From Symbiodinium microadriaticum (Eukaryota; Sar; Dinophyceae; Suessiales; Symbiodiniaceae), in the NCBI GenBank assembly GCA_001939145.1, contig LSRX01000329.1:288931-352930 (forward strand): a DNA stretch of 64,000 nucleotides, given 5' to 3'. Within the stretch, counting starts at the first letter, position 1. Every line of letters begins with the position of its first letter. Shown piece by piece: positions 1-12,433 of this stretch. A program made the position numbers and the translations under genes. The notes below the pieces were generated by a model that saw nothing but the letters and a program-made list of their open reading frames with translations, was not told the origin of the DNA and made no database searches.

Positions 1-318
1 TTTAGGGGTTTAGGGGTTTGGGGGTTTAGGGGTTTAGGGGTTAGGGCTTTAGGGGTTTAGGGGTTTAGGGGTTTGGGGGTTTAGGGTTTAGTGTTTAGGG
101 GTTTAGGGGTTTACGGGTTTGAGGGTTTAGGGGTTTGGGGGTTTAGGGTTTAGGGGTTTAGGGGTTTGGGGGTTTAGGGTATATAGGGTTTAGGGTTTTT
201 AGGATGGGTTTGGGGGTTTAGGGTATATAGGGTTTAGGGTTTTTAGGATTTAGGGTTTAGGATTTAGGTGTTTAGGGTTTAGGGTTTAGGGGTCTAGGGT
301 TTGGAGTTTTGGGGTTTA
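1..318 (+). repeat. Degenerate telomere-like array, G-rich strand
   Basis: Nearly continuous TTTAGGG and TTTAGGGG units with a few interruptions such as GTATATAGGG and TTTTTAGGAT. The first 170 bases are mostly the 8-base variant TTTAGGGG, while the later part mixes 7- and 8-base units. This is the purest telomere-like tract in the window. It may be an internal array or the edge of a larger subtelomeric array to the left; the window cannot distinguish these. Confidence 0.9.
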
Positions 319-664
319 TGATCCGCTAAATGATTGTGACCGCATTTCTGGAGGCTTTTGCCGAGATCTTCAAGTGGCGTTTCAAACGGCTTGTAAGAAG
401 GTTTTCAAGCGGTTTTCGAGAGTTTTTGGGCGCTAGAGGATTGTCAACAACAATTCAGGGTTTCTATTGGCTTTTGCAGGGTTATACTGTGCTGCTGCAT
501 TTTTTTGAAGAATACTATTGGGTTTGCATACGTGTCTCATAAGGGTGAGACCATAGGGTTGTTGGTCCGAGGAGCCTGTATGATTCGAAGAGGAATTGTG
601 GGTTTATCATACCTATAGTACCCTCCTTATGTGTGCACACTTATTGTGTACGTATGTATGTATG

Positions 665-695
<31 letters not shown>

Positions 696-2598
696 GGACA
701 TATATACTATTTATTTATATATATTAAAGTAGCCATGCCTAAGCGCTAGGAGTCCTTGCGCCGGCCCTTGTGCAGTCTTGCCCCCGCCGGGGTTTTCACA
801 CACTCGCCCTAATGCCTACCCTACGCCCTACTCTTCCTACAAAAGGCCGGGGGTTTAGCACGGCATCCATATATACACATATCATGAACTGATGCACACA
901 GTATTCCTACCGACTTGCGACTAATCTTTGATGTAAATGTACCCAGATGTTCAGATTCGGCTTGGGGTTGGAGGTTCCGGGCTGGAGATCGGGAGGCTAA
1001 GGAAGAGGCTTGCACCTGTCGGCCTTGTCCACCACATACTTTATGCACCGTTTAGTACAGGGGTGGTGATAACTCGGTTAGAGTGCATTTTCATGATGTT
1101 CTTCAGTATGTCTTTAGAAGGAGTGGACTTCTCTGCTTCTAAACCTTAAGCCATTACCCCCCGCGGTTCAAGTATTTTGCACCTATCTCACCTTAACGTG
1201 GCTACCCGCTTAGGATTTCTAGGATTTAGGGGTTGGGGCTTACGCCGTGGTTCCCAGGCACGCACTTCAAGACCATAAGCCCTCAGTATCCCTCCGGGTT
1301 ACCAGCCAGACCATAATTAAATCGTACATTCCGAAGGCTATCGTACAGTAGCATGAAGAATTAGTGATACTACTCCTTCACGAAGCCCTCTGGAGATACC
1401 CTGGCTTTGGTAGAGCACCCAAAACACTGTTCGACTCCGATTCAGAACTCTGCCCACCTCGAACCCTAAAGACCCACACCCTATTTTAAAGCCTTGTGCA
1501 GGCTTCTGTCATTAGAACATGCACAAGGACATGCTTCCTTCATCAGGCAGCCTCGCTTCAACAGTGGACATAGTATGAGCCCTACTTTTGCGTCCTGCCT
1601 CCTGGCCCTACTATCCCGGCTCATGTGCACCGATAAATTCGCTTTCAGCTAGGCCCGCGGGACCTCAAGCAGGACACGTGTGGCTTTGTCCTGGTGACCA
1701 GAGATGGAGGGTTCATACGCAGTTTGAAGGCAAAAGGAGTCTGGTGTGAGGGGTTTGTGTAGGGCATGAGAGATTCATCGCGGAGGGTTGAGGACCGCTC
1801 CGGAGGGATCATGGCGGCATGACCTGAATTCAACACTAATTAAGATGTACGAATACACATCTTGGATTCCGAACGTTTAGATCACCCAGAATGGTTGCGT
1901 ACAGTAGGTTTACGGTGGAAGTCGTGCGATACATCCGGCATGAAGACTTGAAATGGGCTTGCTGCAGCAACAGAGAGGGTCTCGGGGCGCACATGATACT
2001 CGAACAGTATAGGGCGAAGACACGACATTACATGAGGCTGTGGGCTTGCCAAAGGATGCGGCAAGACTCATGTGGCTGGTTCGTTACGCTCCCATATGAC
2101 ACCCTGACTGAGAATGTGCAGTTTAGGATTTTGGGGACGGGTTTGGGTTCAGGTTGTGTGGTTGGCTTTAGCATTAGAACAGCAATTTTCGAGTGTTTGA
2201 AGTTGTTTGTGACCTGGGTCCAGGAGCCTAGCATGTCAGACATGCCTCAGGATGTGGAAGTCCTGAACCATGGAGCCCCTGAACCTCGGTCTAACCAGCA
2301 AGTTGTGCAAGTTATGTCGCTGGTGGTGTGGAGTGGAAAGTCCATGCGACAGCTGTGCTGCTGCTTCGGAGCTATATAACACTCTTTAGGCGGCGGCAGA
2401 CCCATTCCCTGAATCTGCGAAAACCTGCAAGTAAGCTCTAAAAACATCCTAACCCAGAAACGGCCAGCAACGAACCCTGCTCCGAAAATCCACAGAGTTT
2501 TCTAAATTTGACCCCGTTCCTGACATGAAGAACCTCCTGCAGACCGAACCATGCCGTTCGTAGACGGAACCATGTGGACGTCCAACCCACAAGCACAA
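319..2598. other. Spacer without a recognisable gene
   Basis: Mixed-composition DNA with only scattered TTTAGG words. The longest open frame (1891-2379, plus) has no recognisable motif, and it contains telomere-like words (TTTAGGATTTTGGGG), so it is not called. A TA-rich microsatellite lies at 648-726. Confidence 0.6.
648..726. repeat. GTAT/TA microsatellite
   Basis: GTAT repeats run into (TA)n tracts with short interruptions, ending in TTTATTTATATATATT. Confidence 0.9.
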
Positions 2599-2654
2599 AC
2601 CCTCATCGCCAAAACCCTAAACCCTAAACTCTTAGCCCGATACCCCCGAGCACG

Positions 2655-2686
<32 letters not shown>

Positions 2687-2840
2687 AGAACAAGTTTTCG
2701 CCTTCGGAGGTCCTTAGCTCTAGAATCTCTAAACCCTCAACCTTAGTCCCTAAACCCTATGCCCTAAACCCTAAACCTTATACTCTAAACCCTAAACCCA
2801 AGGCCCTAAACCCGGAACTCTGGGCGCTGCCAAAGCCCTA
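2599..2840 (-). repeat. Degenerate telomere-like block, C-rich strand, with a (CA)n tract
   Basis: CCCTAAA and CCTAAACC words flank an uninterrupted (CA)n microsatellite at 2656-2685. Plus-strand frames through it read as meaningless KPYTLNPKP-type strings, a recurrent artefact of this heptamer throughout the window. Confidence 0.85.
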
Positions 2841-2905
2841 AACCGCATGCCCCGTCCTCGGGTGCCTGGCTGGGAGACCTCGGTGACACACGGGCAGTTC
2901 TCTAC

Positions 2906-2980
2906 ATTAGGGGCCCCTTTTAGGGTCCCTTTTTATAAGGGTGCCGTACTGTTTTGGGGACCTAAAAAGGCGCCCTAATT
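2906..2980. mobile_element. Short foldback element (75 bp)
   Basis: Terminal inverted repeats of about 20 bp: the left end begins ATTAGGGGCCCC and the right end finishes GGCGCCCTAATT. The arms carry a few mismatches. No clear target duplication was seen. The GGGGCC core resembles the ends of the element at 48704-48818, so this may be a distant relative. Confidence 0.5.
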
Positions 2981-5116
2981 TACAGAACTACCCTCATGCT
3001 CCAGCGTAGGCTTGTGGTTTAGGGCTTACAAGGTTTAGGGTAGCATGGTACGATGCCTTGACTGCGAACATGGCCCGGAACCGCATAACACCCTGCATCC
3101 GTCTTGCAGAAGCCAAAGCCCAAACCGAAACCCACAGATACGGTTTAGGGTTTAGGGTTTAGGGTTTCAATGTGATGATCACAATCCGGGGGCCTTTCAT
3201 CAACCTCCGCCTCGGCCCTGGCCCCGACGTAATCCATGGTTACAACTTGTTGCAAAGTGGAGCGGACTTCGAAGCCATGCCAAGTAAAGCCCGGTGAAGG
3301 GTACCTCTCCAGCTCCTGACATCCGAAACCTCTCCCTAAGCCTAAGACTGCATGGACCTCTGGAGTACATACTCAGGCCTTTGAAGGGATCTCTTACCTA
3401 TATAGGTGATTTAAGGCCCCACACCCTAATCTAGCCATTTGGGTACATTGGGGGTTGAGTATATACTGCATAGGTACATGGAGCCTTAGGGTCTAGGGCT
3501 TAGGGTAAGCCGAAGCCCTGAACTCAAAGAAGGGCCGAGCGACAGCCTCTCAGAAACTGCCTCGCTGCGGTGCAGGAGCAGAATCATGGCCTGGATCTGG
3601 GTTCAGGGTTTATAGGGTTTACAGGGTTAAGGGTTTAGGGTTTACAGGGTTTAGGGTTTACATGGTTTAGGGTTTAGGGAAGTTTAGGGCTTACAGGGCT
3701 TAGGCTTTAGGCCGTTGGGTTGAACTTATCGGGGTGGGGCTTTAGGGCTTGCAGGCATTTTGCTAAGCAGTGCTCCGGCTTTTCAGGGAGTTACCACGGT
3801 TCGGGGGCAGGGTCTCGGGGAAGTCTGGCCTGGCGTTCAGCTTCAACTTTGGGTTTAGGGTTTACGGGTTTAGGGGTTTAGGGGTTCAGGGGTTTAGAGA
3901 TCTAGGGTTTAGGACTGGAGGAACATCGAAGCTTTAGAAGCCGTATGGGGACCCCAATAGAAACTAGAGGACCCTTGTGGAACCAGTCTGAACCCGCTTA
4001 AAGGACTTTAGCACCATTAGACAGCCCAGCAAACACCGCAGCATGTGGTTAATTATTTTTAACTCGTACATGTAGATTTTTTTAGCAACATGCTTTGGCC
4101 TCAAGGAAGAGCGAAGACACCTGCCGGCAGCGGGTGCTACTCGAAAGTCGGATTCTGGTTTCGGGGTTTGGGTTTGGGGTTTTGGGTTCATAGTGTTGAC
4201 TCTTGATTTTGGGTGTCGGGTTTTAGGTTTGTGCCGGGGATTGGGGTTTGGAGCGAGTCGGCTGCTGTTCGAGCTTTTGAACGCTGAACCGCTGAACCCA
4301 AGCCCAAACCCCTAAAGCCTTAAACCTAAAGCGCACCTCCTAATTACTCCCGGAACCACGCTAAAACCCGAAGCCACTAATCACTAAACTCTTGCCAAAG
4401 CTTGTACATACCTGAAACCTTATAGGCGCAAGCCGAAGGATCGTGATAGAACCCTTTGTAGCCCCCTTCCAGAATCCTCAGGATGTTAAAATCTACCTAT
4501 ATAGTCTCCATTGTAGTTCTTGTTTGGAATTTAAACAATAGTCTGGTTAGGGTCCTCTAAGGCACACGGAGACTGCAGGTACACCCCAGCCCTGACACTC
4601 GAACTGCACCCGCCTTCTGTCTGAAGCTTCGCTCTTGATCCTCATTCCAAACCTGGTTTAGGACTGCGGCCTACTGGCTTCAATAGGATTCTGCAAGGGA
4701 TCTGATCATGTTTCGAGGTTTGGATTTAGGGTTATGGTTTAGGATTTATGCAGAGTCAGGGCTCGTAAGTGTTATAGGACTGCAGCTGATAAGGTTTGAT
4801 CCATTTCGGTCTAGAATGCAGCGCCGGGGTTAGCACGGTTTAGGTGTGTCTGGCTTCGGGCTGTGGGGGTGCGTCTGTCGGGCGTTGGGTTGCAAGTCAA
4901 AGGGTTGTTGACTCTACACTACGCCCCAATCCGGGTCCCCGGGTGTCTGGGCTTTAGTCTCTTAAGCGTCGTGTTCATTTTCTAAGGTTTGAGGGTGTAA
5001 GGTTTGAAGCCCAGGTTCAGCTTCGAAGACAGGTCAAGACTCTTTCATTGAAGGCTGCCGGCAAGCAACGGTCAACATATTGACAGAAAGGGACAAAGAG
5101 TGAGATAGAGAGGGAG
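2981..5116. other. Spacer with scattered G-strand telomere-like blocks
   Basis: TTTAGGG blocks occur at about 3018-3045, 3143-3165, 3600-3690 and 3850-3915. A single terminal repeat of the 100-bp element family, ACCTATATAGTCTCC and following, is at 4494-4520. No coding sequence is supported. Confidence 0.6.
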
Positions 5117-5184
5117 GAATCTCTCTCTCTCTCTCTCTATCTGTCTCTCTCTCTCTCTCTCTCTTGCTCTCTCTCTCTGTGTCT

Positions 5185-5231
<47 letters not shown>

Positions 5232-5280
5232 CCTACCTACCTACCTATCTATATATATATATATATACATACATACATAT
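5117..5280. repeat. Compound microsatellite (CT)n, (CTAT)n, (ACCT)n, (TA)n
   Basis: CT repeats with interruptions from about 5119 pass into CTAT tetramers near 5200, then ACCT tetramers, then TA and CATA tracts. Confidence 0.9.
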
Positions 5281-6892
5281 ACACAGATACATGCATATAC
5301 AAGCAACTTGTACAAGCGCTGGCGATAGACTAGACAGTTGCTTAGTCATGCACGTATGTGAGAACGAAGTGAAGTCGCACACAACTGTGCAAAACCCTGA
5401 GACCATATCCATCAATGTCAACACTTCAAGCCTGAGGACCTGACAAAAAAAAAAAAAAACACCGCAGGGGGCACTTGCCAGGGGAAATCAACAGCTCAAG
5501 TTCAGGCCCCAAACCCTGCCCCAGACACCAAAATCCGACCCTTAGGCCCAAAAAAAAAATAAGCCCATCCCAACCTCAACCCCGAAACCGAAACCCTAAA
5601 CCCCAAACCCCAAGCCCTAAACCCTAAACCCCAAACCCTAAACCGAAACCCTAAACCCTCTTTTCCATCGTTTCCGGGGCCCGGGCGGGGCCCAGGGATC
5701 CGCTCAGCAGACCCGAGCTGTGCAAAGATAAGGCCCCATCGCCTCAGACGTTAGGGTTTAGGGTCTAAGGGCTTTGGGTTTATAGGGTTTATAGGGTTTA
5801 GGGATTAAGGGTTTAGGGTTTAAGGGCTTTGGGTTTATAGGGCTTATAGGGTTTAGGGTTTAAGGGCTTTGGGTTTATAGGGCTTATAGGCTTTATAGGG
5901 CTTATAGGGCTTATGGGGTTTATAGGGTTTATAGGGTTTAGGGGTTCAGGGTTTAGGGCTTAAGGTTTTGCATTTCGGGAGGGGATATGGATCAACACAC
6001 TTCAAGCCCCTTCTCGAGCCCTTATAAACCCCCATAGCTCACACAGGTACACCCGATATAAGAAACTTTAATGAAAAAAAGACATCATATTACAACGTCC
6101 CCTCAGCAATTCCACCCTTGCAAAACCACCTCTTGAAAACTCTGCAGGAGTGCCCAGGGGCTCTCTTCGCCACTTTCGCAGCTGGTGGAGGATAAACTCC
6201 TCCTGCGAAGACAAGGTCGCAGTTTGGGAGCCCTCAAACCTGCTAACACAGGGCCTTTCTGCAATGTTATCGGTGCTTTTTGGTGCTTTTTGGTGTGTCT
6301 TCTACAGACAGAAATTTAAAGCAGGGCCATTCTGTAAACTTGGGGGTGGTGCCTAATACGCCATCGAAGGATCCTACAACTTGGTGTCGTCAGAGGGCTT
6401 CAAACCAACGCTTCATCAGGGTTGAGAGCTTTAAGGTTTAGGGTTTAGGGCTTTAGGATTTTAGGGGTTTAGGGGTTTAGGGTTAAAGGGTCTAAGGTTT
6501 AGGGCTTCAGTTTAAAGCGAGGCATAGAACAAAACAAGACAGGTTTGTTTAATCGGCTTTTGGAGTTTTCAATGGGCCAGAGCATTAGGGTGAACCTTTC
6601 GGTTGAGAGACGTGGGACTTCTGTGTTTAAGTTAGGTTTAGGGTTTAGGGTTTAGTTTTTAGTTAGTAAGTCTTGTCAGGGCTTGCGAGGGCAAGGGTCT
6701 ACACTCGCAAAGTCCGCGGCTACTATAGGGGCCTTTATAATCAGGATAGGGTCTTGGCACAGGTTATGCTATAACTGCAACGGTATTGTCAATGAAATAG
6801 ACCCTGGTATTACGGGCTTGAATCTTCGGTTGGCTTGTGAGGTGTCGGGCCTGCGTGCCTGGTTGATGCTTCTTAGGGTTTAGGGCTTATGG
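5281..6892. other. Spacer with opposed telomere-like arrays
   Basis: A C-strand array at 5575-5660 (CCCTAAACC, CCCCAAACC) is followed after about 95 bases by a G-strand array at 5753-5975. The latter mixes TTTAGGG with TTATAGGGTTTATAGGG units. More G-strand units lie at 6430-6505 and 6640-6660. Nothing gene-like was recognised. Confidence 0.65.
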
Positions 6893-7003
6893 TTTAAATC
6901 CTGAATCCAAACTTTAGGGTTTAAATCCTGAATCCAAGCTTTAGGGTTAAAATCCTGAATCTTAACTTTAGGGTTTATAATCCTCAATCCAAACTTTTAG
7001 GGG
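6893..7003. repeat. Tandem repeat of about 28 bp, four copies
   Basis: Four consecutive copies of a unit reading approximately TTTAAATCCTGAATCCAAAC followed by TTTAGGG. The heptamer is embedded in each unit, so the repeat arose after a telomere-like word was already present. Confidence 0.8.
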
Positions 7004-8690
7004 TTTAGGGCCTATTGTTTAAGGGCTCAGGGTTTCGAGTTCAGAAGGGTTCCCCGTAGGTCGCCCGAAATCCCTGCACTCCGATCACTTTAAGGTGTAG
7101 GCCAGAGGCTTTGGGTTTGCCAAGCGGAACCCCGCGCCCAACAAATGGCCTGTGCCGTCCGCGAGAGGAGGATGGTGAATCCGGCGCCTGCAGCCATCTC
7201 ACTGGGGCTGAGGGTTTAGGGCTTAAATTTAGGGTTTTGGGGGCTCTGGTCTGGGATCTATTTCATGGTCTCTTCAAGAATGTGTATAGTAAACGTTTGG
7301 GGTTTTCTGTTTAGGGTTGGGGGTCTGGGGTTTACGGGTTCGGGGGTTTAAGATTTAGAGTTGGACTCAGTGGCCTAAGTCGTGTGCAAGACGAGATCAG
7401 AAACAAACCTCCTCCGAGGTAGGTTATGAAAACTTTGGAACATGAAAAGCACAGAATAACAGTGCACAGACAAGAACAGCGTACAACACGTAGTCTAGAA
7501 CGACGTCCGAAGAAACCATGCATAAGCAAAGTTTAAGATAACTGTGCAACCACCCAGTGCTAACATCGCATGTCGAGTCCTGGGCATTGTTCTTCATCGT
7601 GTTATGAATCTGTCCGGCTACTCAATCCGGAATATACTTCCTCTAAGTTATTAAATTGCCTCAAGAACAGGTCCCGTGCCGGTGCTGTCAACATTAGGGT
7701 ACTGTATCACCTCTCTGGGTTGAGGCTTCAATCAATTCTCTTAGACAAGTACTACAGGCTACTACTGGGTATACTATACCATAATTATAATGAGGAGCCC
7801 CCATAATGGTATAGGTACTTATTAAGCACCCTATATTAAGGCCCGTGATCCACGGTGTAGCAACCCCTCGCAAGTGAGGATCGTGACACGTCGAGATCCC
7901 TCCAAAACAGTTTGGCTCGAAGGAATGGAAGCAGTAGAGATGAAAGTTTATGGGGCTACGGTGTCACGACTTCCGGTATAGGGCCCCTAAACCCTAAACC
8001 CTAAACCCGAGCTTCGAAGTCGGAAACCCGATGGAAGCCCCCCCTACGCTGAATCCCCGACCCGGAAGCATTCGTTCGCTCTTTGCACCCTGAACTGAAA
8101 AAGCGCTCCACCGCTGACCCTAAACTTTCAGCCCCAAGCCCTAAATAAAGCCGCCCGTACACCCAGACTGTACCAGTAGGGGTGCGGAAAGTTCGTAACA
8201 GGATTCCGACTGTTCCCTGACTTGTAGTTTCACACAGTTATACTATAAATTACTATAATAAACCCCCCAAACTCCATCCTAATTACAGTGTTAGCTTGGT
8301 TCGGCCTTGGAGTCACTTCCAGGGCGCCAGCTTTTGGCATTGGCGAAGCGGACGGTGTGAAACTTCTTCCAATAGTCCTGACACGTAGGGTTTAGGAGGA
8401 AGGGGAGGACACGACAAAGCACGGTCATCCAAATAAAGTCCACATCAGGGATCGCTTTATTTCGAGAAAGTCCGGCATCTGCTGCCCTTCACTCTGGTAG
8501 GTAGCCCTGAAACCGAAAACCATAAAGCCTAGATTCCGGGTTAGCGACCCAACTTCTCTCCAGATCGCTTCAGGTTCGGACAAAGAAACCAGGAGTCCAG
8601 AGTTGCACCGACACATTACATACAGCAATCATGAGCTTCCACTTCCGACAGACTTCGTTCAAGGACCCCCAAGCAAATTCTGAACCCTGA
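7004..8690. other. Spacer; diverged inverted-repeat element fragment near 7770-7850
   Basis: No supported gene. The segment at 7771-7850 contains ACTATACCATAATTATAATGAG, GAGCCCCCATAATGGTATAGG and CCCTATATTA. These match the interior and right end of the GGGGCCT-ended element family (best copy 48704-48818). A short C-strand telomere-like word cluster is at 7984-8008. Confidence 0.5.
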
Positions 8691-9180
8691 CCCCAGACCC
8701 CATACCATAAAGCTTCAGCTAAACCCTAAACCCAAAGCCCTAATGAGCCCCAAGCCCTGAACCCCAAACCTTGAGCCCTCAATTCTAAGCCCTCCAACCC
8801 TACCTCTCCAACTTTCAGGATTTCATCGAAACTCAAACCCGGAACGCCCAAACAGACCGTCCCCTCAGCCCCTTCCCAAACCCTATAAAGCACTCATAAA
8901 ATATAGGAAGCCTGTAGGGGAACCCTTCTGTCATAAGAACTCTAAACCCTAAACCCCTAAACCCCTAAATTCTAGAACCTTCTGTAAACCCTAAACCCCT
9001 AAACCCCTACATTCTAGAACCTTCTGTAAACCCTAAACCCTAAAACCCCTGAATTCTAGAGTCTTCTGTAAACCCTAAACCCCTAAACCTCAACTCCTAA
9101 ACCCACTAAACCCTAAACCCTAAAACCCTAAACCCCTAAACCTCAACTCCTAAACCCACTAAACCCCTAAAAACCGTCCT
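8691..9180 (-). repeat. C-strand telomere-like array with higher-order tandem units
   Basis: CCCTAAA and CCCCTAAA words are organised into longer units. Three copies of a unit of about 62 bp contain TTCTAGAACCTTCTGTAAAC (8960-9085). Two copies of another contain CCTCAACTCCTAAACCCACT (9085-9170). Confidence 0.8.
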
Positions 9181-12094
9181 TGTTGGGATCTCGCTGCTCC
9201 CACTGGTGCGCAGTGCGCAAACGCGTCATGCAGTGCTCCACAGACTTCGGGATGGGTGGCATCTGGCGGTTTAGGGGGCCGAGTTGGGGGGTTTCCCGTT
9301 TAAGGGTTTCTTTTTGTTTAAGGGTTTAGGCTAAGGGTTTATAGGGGTTTAGGGTTCAGGGTTTAGGGGTTAGAGGTGTAAATTGCAGGGTGTAGGGGTT
9401 GGGAGGTTTGGGTTCACAGCTTCGGGAGGGAGCATAGCGTGTAAACAGGTTACGATCTTTGCTTTGACAGGGTTCTGGAGTTTAGGGTCTGAGGGCTTTA
9501 GGGGTTTTCAATCCAAGAAACCAGAGGCTAACAAAAACTGAACACGGTACAAGTACCCCCCCAAAACAACACCCTTGTTCTGAAAGCACACACAAACAGG
9601 TTGCTCAAGTTTAACATGTCCGGAAAAGCTAGATGCTAGCAGCTTCAGACTTCACTCGGGGATTGACGTCTTTTGGCAGTTCGGAAATAACCGGTGTCAC
9701 GATGCTTGAGTAGGCTGAAGCAGACAGCCACTATCCCAATTTCGGCTGATCATGTGCTAGGCCCTAGGCGTACTGCTTAAAAGGCTGCAGCCCCCGCCGA
9801 TGACACCACACCTGGGGCTTCTCTGGGACGGTTCTCCCAGTGTCCAAATCGAAGAGTACGACCTGAAACGCTGTTTGGCGTTCGTCTCAAAGGATCCAAC
9901 CTACGGAGTCTCCACTGAAACTCCTTGATGTGGCTTGTAAGATCCTAGTTATGAAAACTGCTAAACCAAGAAAGGAACTACAATGGAGACTATAGGTATG
10001 ACTCGGTCATACAAGGGCCCCGGTATAAACAACTCTGATACTCTGGTTTGAGGGTACAGGTTGATGTCCAGTCTCTCTCTCTCGCTTTCTCTCCCGCTCT
10101 CTGTCTCTCTCGTTCTTTGCATAAGGGTTGGTTTGAGAGGAGCGAGAGATGATGGGGTCCGGGCCTTGAGGTTTACTTGCGCTTCAGGGGCACAGCCGAA
10201 ATCCAAAACCCTCATGGCCACTAGCACCACTCCACGCCAAACTCTGGGCTTTTGGCGGGCTTCTGAAAAGTTGGGTCCCGTTTGATCTGGGTCTTCCCTC
10301 AAATCGCTAAACTGTGCCGTGGGCTCGTGGGTCCAAGGAGGGATGCGGGTTCAAACTACCAAGCAACGTGCCCTAACCCCTCACCCCTAAACCCTAGACC
10401 CCATGCTATTCGGTCCATGCGACATCTTCCGGAATCTCCATGGCGGAGAGCCCGCCGGGCACGCCCATCCTCATTGTTGCTTCTGAACAGATAGTTCTTT
10501 GTTGCCTCTTTTTGGCCTCGTTTTTCGAACTTTTTGGGCTTAAGCTTCGAGTCTTGAGTCGGTTTGGGGATTGCAAACTTTACGGTGGAGGGCCTTAGGC
10601 AGCCTTTTCTGCTGGTATGTTGTGGGAGCACCTTTAAATGCGGTCCGGTGTTCGGGCTTTGTGTCGGTTGGGGCTTCAGGGCGTGGCATGCAGTTGAGAG
10701 TTTAGGTTCGTTTGCTTAGGCACTCTCTTACATGACCTACGGTGCACAACGTGCCTGCTGTCTACGGTGACCCCGTGCGACAAGCACATCGCCTCAAGCA
10801 CCCTGTGCCAAGGATCAGACTCTCTCGGTCTCGCTCTGATAGAAAGGTCCATCAGGCTGCTCAACCGACAACACCTCTCAAACCCAAACTCGACCCTAAA
10901 CCCCCCAAACCCCTACACCCCAATCAAGGCCCCAAGCCCCTTCAAAGAGCCTTCTCTAGGGGCTCCCTTAAAGGGTTCCAGCTGTCTTCGCCGGGCGGCA
11001 GGAAGGGCGCCGGGCTCTCTAAGGTCCATCGGAGGCTTGCCGGCAGGATCGGAATGTAGGTATGCTCCTCAGCTGGATAGGGTGTCGGGTGTAGGGTGTG
11101 TAGGGCGTAGGGCTTAGGGGAAAGGAACCCCGAAACCTGGCACACCCAGTGCCGGTATTATCAACCGATCATGGCCTCCTAGTAGCAAACACATCAGAAC
11201 AACCGAGACGATGCAAGGTCGGGCCGCACATGATGCTCTACTATTGTTATAGAGCCTTGAAGGCTCCATAGCAAACTACCTCAACCCTGAAAACATGCTC
11301 TGTACATCGTAGAACCAGCAGACCCTATACAGATTTTGGAGTCCTGGAGCCCTAGAGGTCGTATTTCAAGTCGCAGCCGAGTCTACATGGACTTCCGCCC
11401 GGTTTCGTCCTTGTCGCAGCCATTCCATTTCGGGACCGGGATCACAGGAAAAAAATACCGAAAAAAAAGCAACACAAACCCCTAGACTCAAATCCGTACC
11501 CCGATGCATGTCCCAGTACAAAACGGTATAATGCCCCAGAGCATTCTTGTGGAATCCGCATCCGAAAAAATCTGAATCAAACCCACCCCTGGCTGCTCCC
11601 AACTGGGAGGAGCACCTTGAGACACTCAGGGTATCCTGAGAGAGTTCCTGCTAGGGAACTTAATTCAAGTTACCATGATAGCTTCAAGTAAATACCTTAT
11701 AATCAACAAGAGCCCAGTCTAAAGCCCTGAAGAATCCCAGGAGGACGCTCTGACCCTGCGGTCCGAAAGGCCCATTCAAAGGGGAAGATCAATGCACGAA
11801 GCACTTCGAGCACTGCTGCCAGCAAGGCGTGGCTGAGCTCCTTTGAGGTCAGCACGACCTGCGAAAAGGTGGTGGTTTTGGGCTTGCACAGCTCTCTCAA
11901 GCCCTAAATCCTCGGGCCGCAGAGACTAAGCAAGAGCACTCATGTGCCAGGACTGCTGAAGCACTGAAGCCCTAAACCCTCAACCCTAGAACCTATAATC
12001 CCTACAAAGCCTAAACCCGAAACCACCTAAATCCCAAAACCTAAGCCCTGAGTGTCTCTGAACCCTACACATGAACCCGATCCGATGTTCTGCG
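9181..12094. other. Spacer without a recognisable gene
   Basis: G-strand telomere-like words occur at 9300-9375. One terminal repeat of the 100-bp element family (AAAGGAACTACAATGGAGAC) occurs at 9971-9997. A CT-rich microsatellite is at 10063-10112. Overlapping open frames at 10742-11145 on both strands look like chance frames. Confidence 0.55.
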
Positions 12095-12235
12095 GTACCC
12101 TAAACCCTAAACCCTGAACCCTAAACCCTGAGGGTGGTTTAGGGTTTGGGGTTTAGGCTGTTTTTTCAAGGGTTTAGGGTTTTTTAGGGTTTAGGGTTTA
12201 GGGCTTAGGGCTCGGGGTTTAGGGTTTAAGGGGAT
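12095..12235. repeat. Inverted telomere-like arrays (C-strand then G-strand)
   Basis: CCCTAAACCCTAAACCCTGA repeats turn abruptly, at GAGGGTGG near 12130, into GGTTTAGGGTTTGGGG repeats. The two halves can fold into a long imperfect hairpin. Confidence 0.85.
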
Positions 12236-12330
12236 TCTTACTCCTGCTCAAGACCTTCAGAACCCAAGTACTGACACCAGGACCCTCCTGATGCCCTCAA
12301 ATGAGGGTAACTGGCTGATCTAGGAAGTTA

Positions 12331-12430
12331 CCTATAGTCTCCATTGTCGTTCCTTTTTTTGGTTTAACCAATTCTATATTAAGGATCCTAGAAGGTAACC
12401 CCCAAAAGGAACTACAATGCAGACTGTAGG
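12331..12430. mobile_element. MITE-like element, 100-bp family, copy 1
   Basis: The left end starts CCTATAGTCTCCATTG and the right end finishes TACAATGCAGACTGTAGG, giving inverted repeats of about 25 bp with few mismatches. The related copy at 46293-46393 is 101 bp and is flanked by TA on both sides. Here the left flank is TTA while the right flank reads TC. The interior is unrelated to any protein. TA flanks and small size fit a non-autonomous Tc1/mariner-type element, which is an inference. Confidence 0.75.
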
Positions 12431-12433
12431 TCG

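Noticed and set aside
1891..2379. 162-codon plus-strand open frame
   Set aside because: It contains telomere-like words in frame, has no recognisable motif, overlaps open frames on the other strand, and shows no splice or codon pattern like the accepted exons.
10742..11145. Overlapping frames of 67-116 codons on both strands
   Set aside because: Mutually overlapping in several phases, rich in the LNPKPP strings produced by C-strand telomere words, with no motif.
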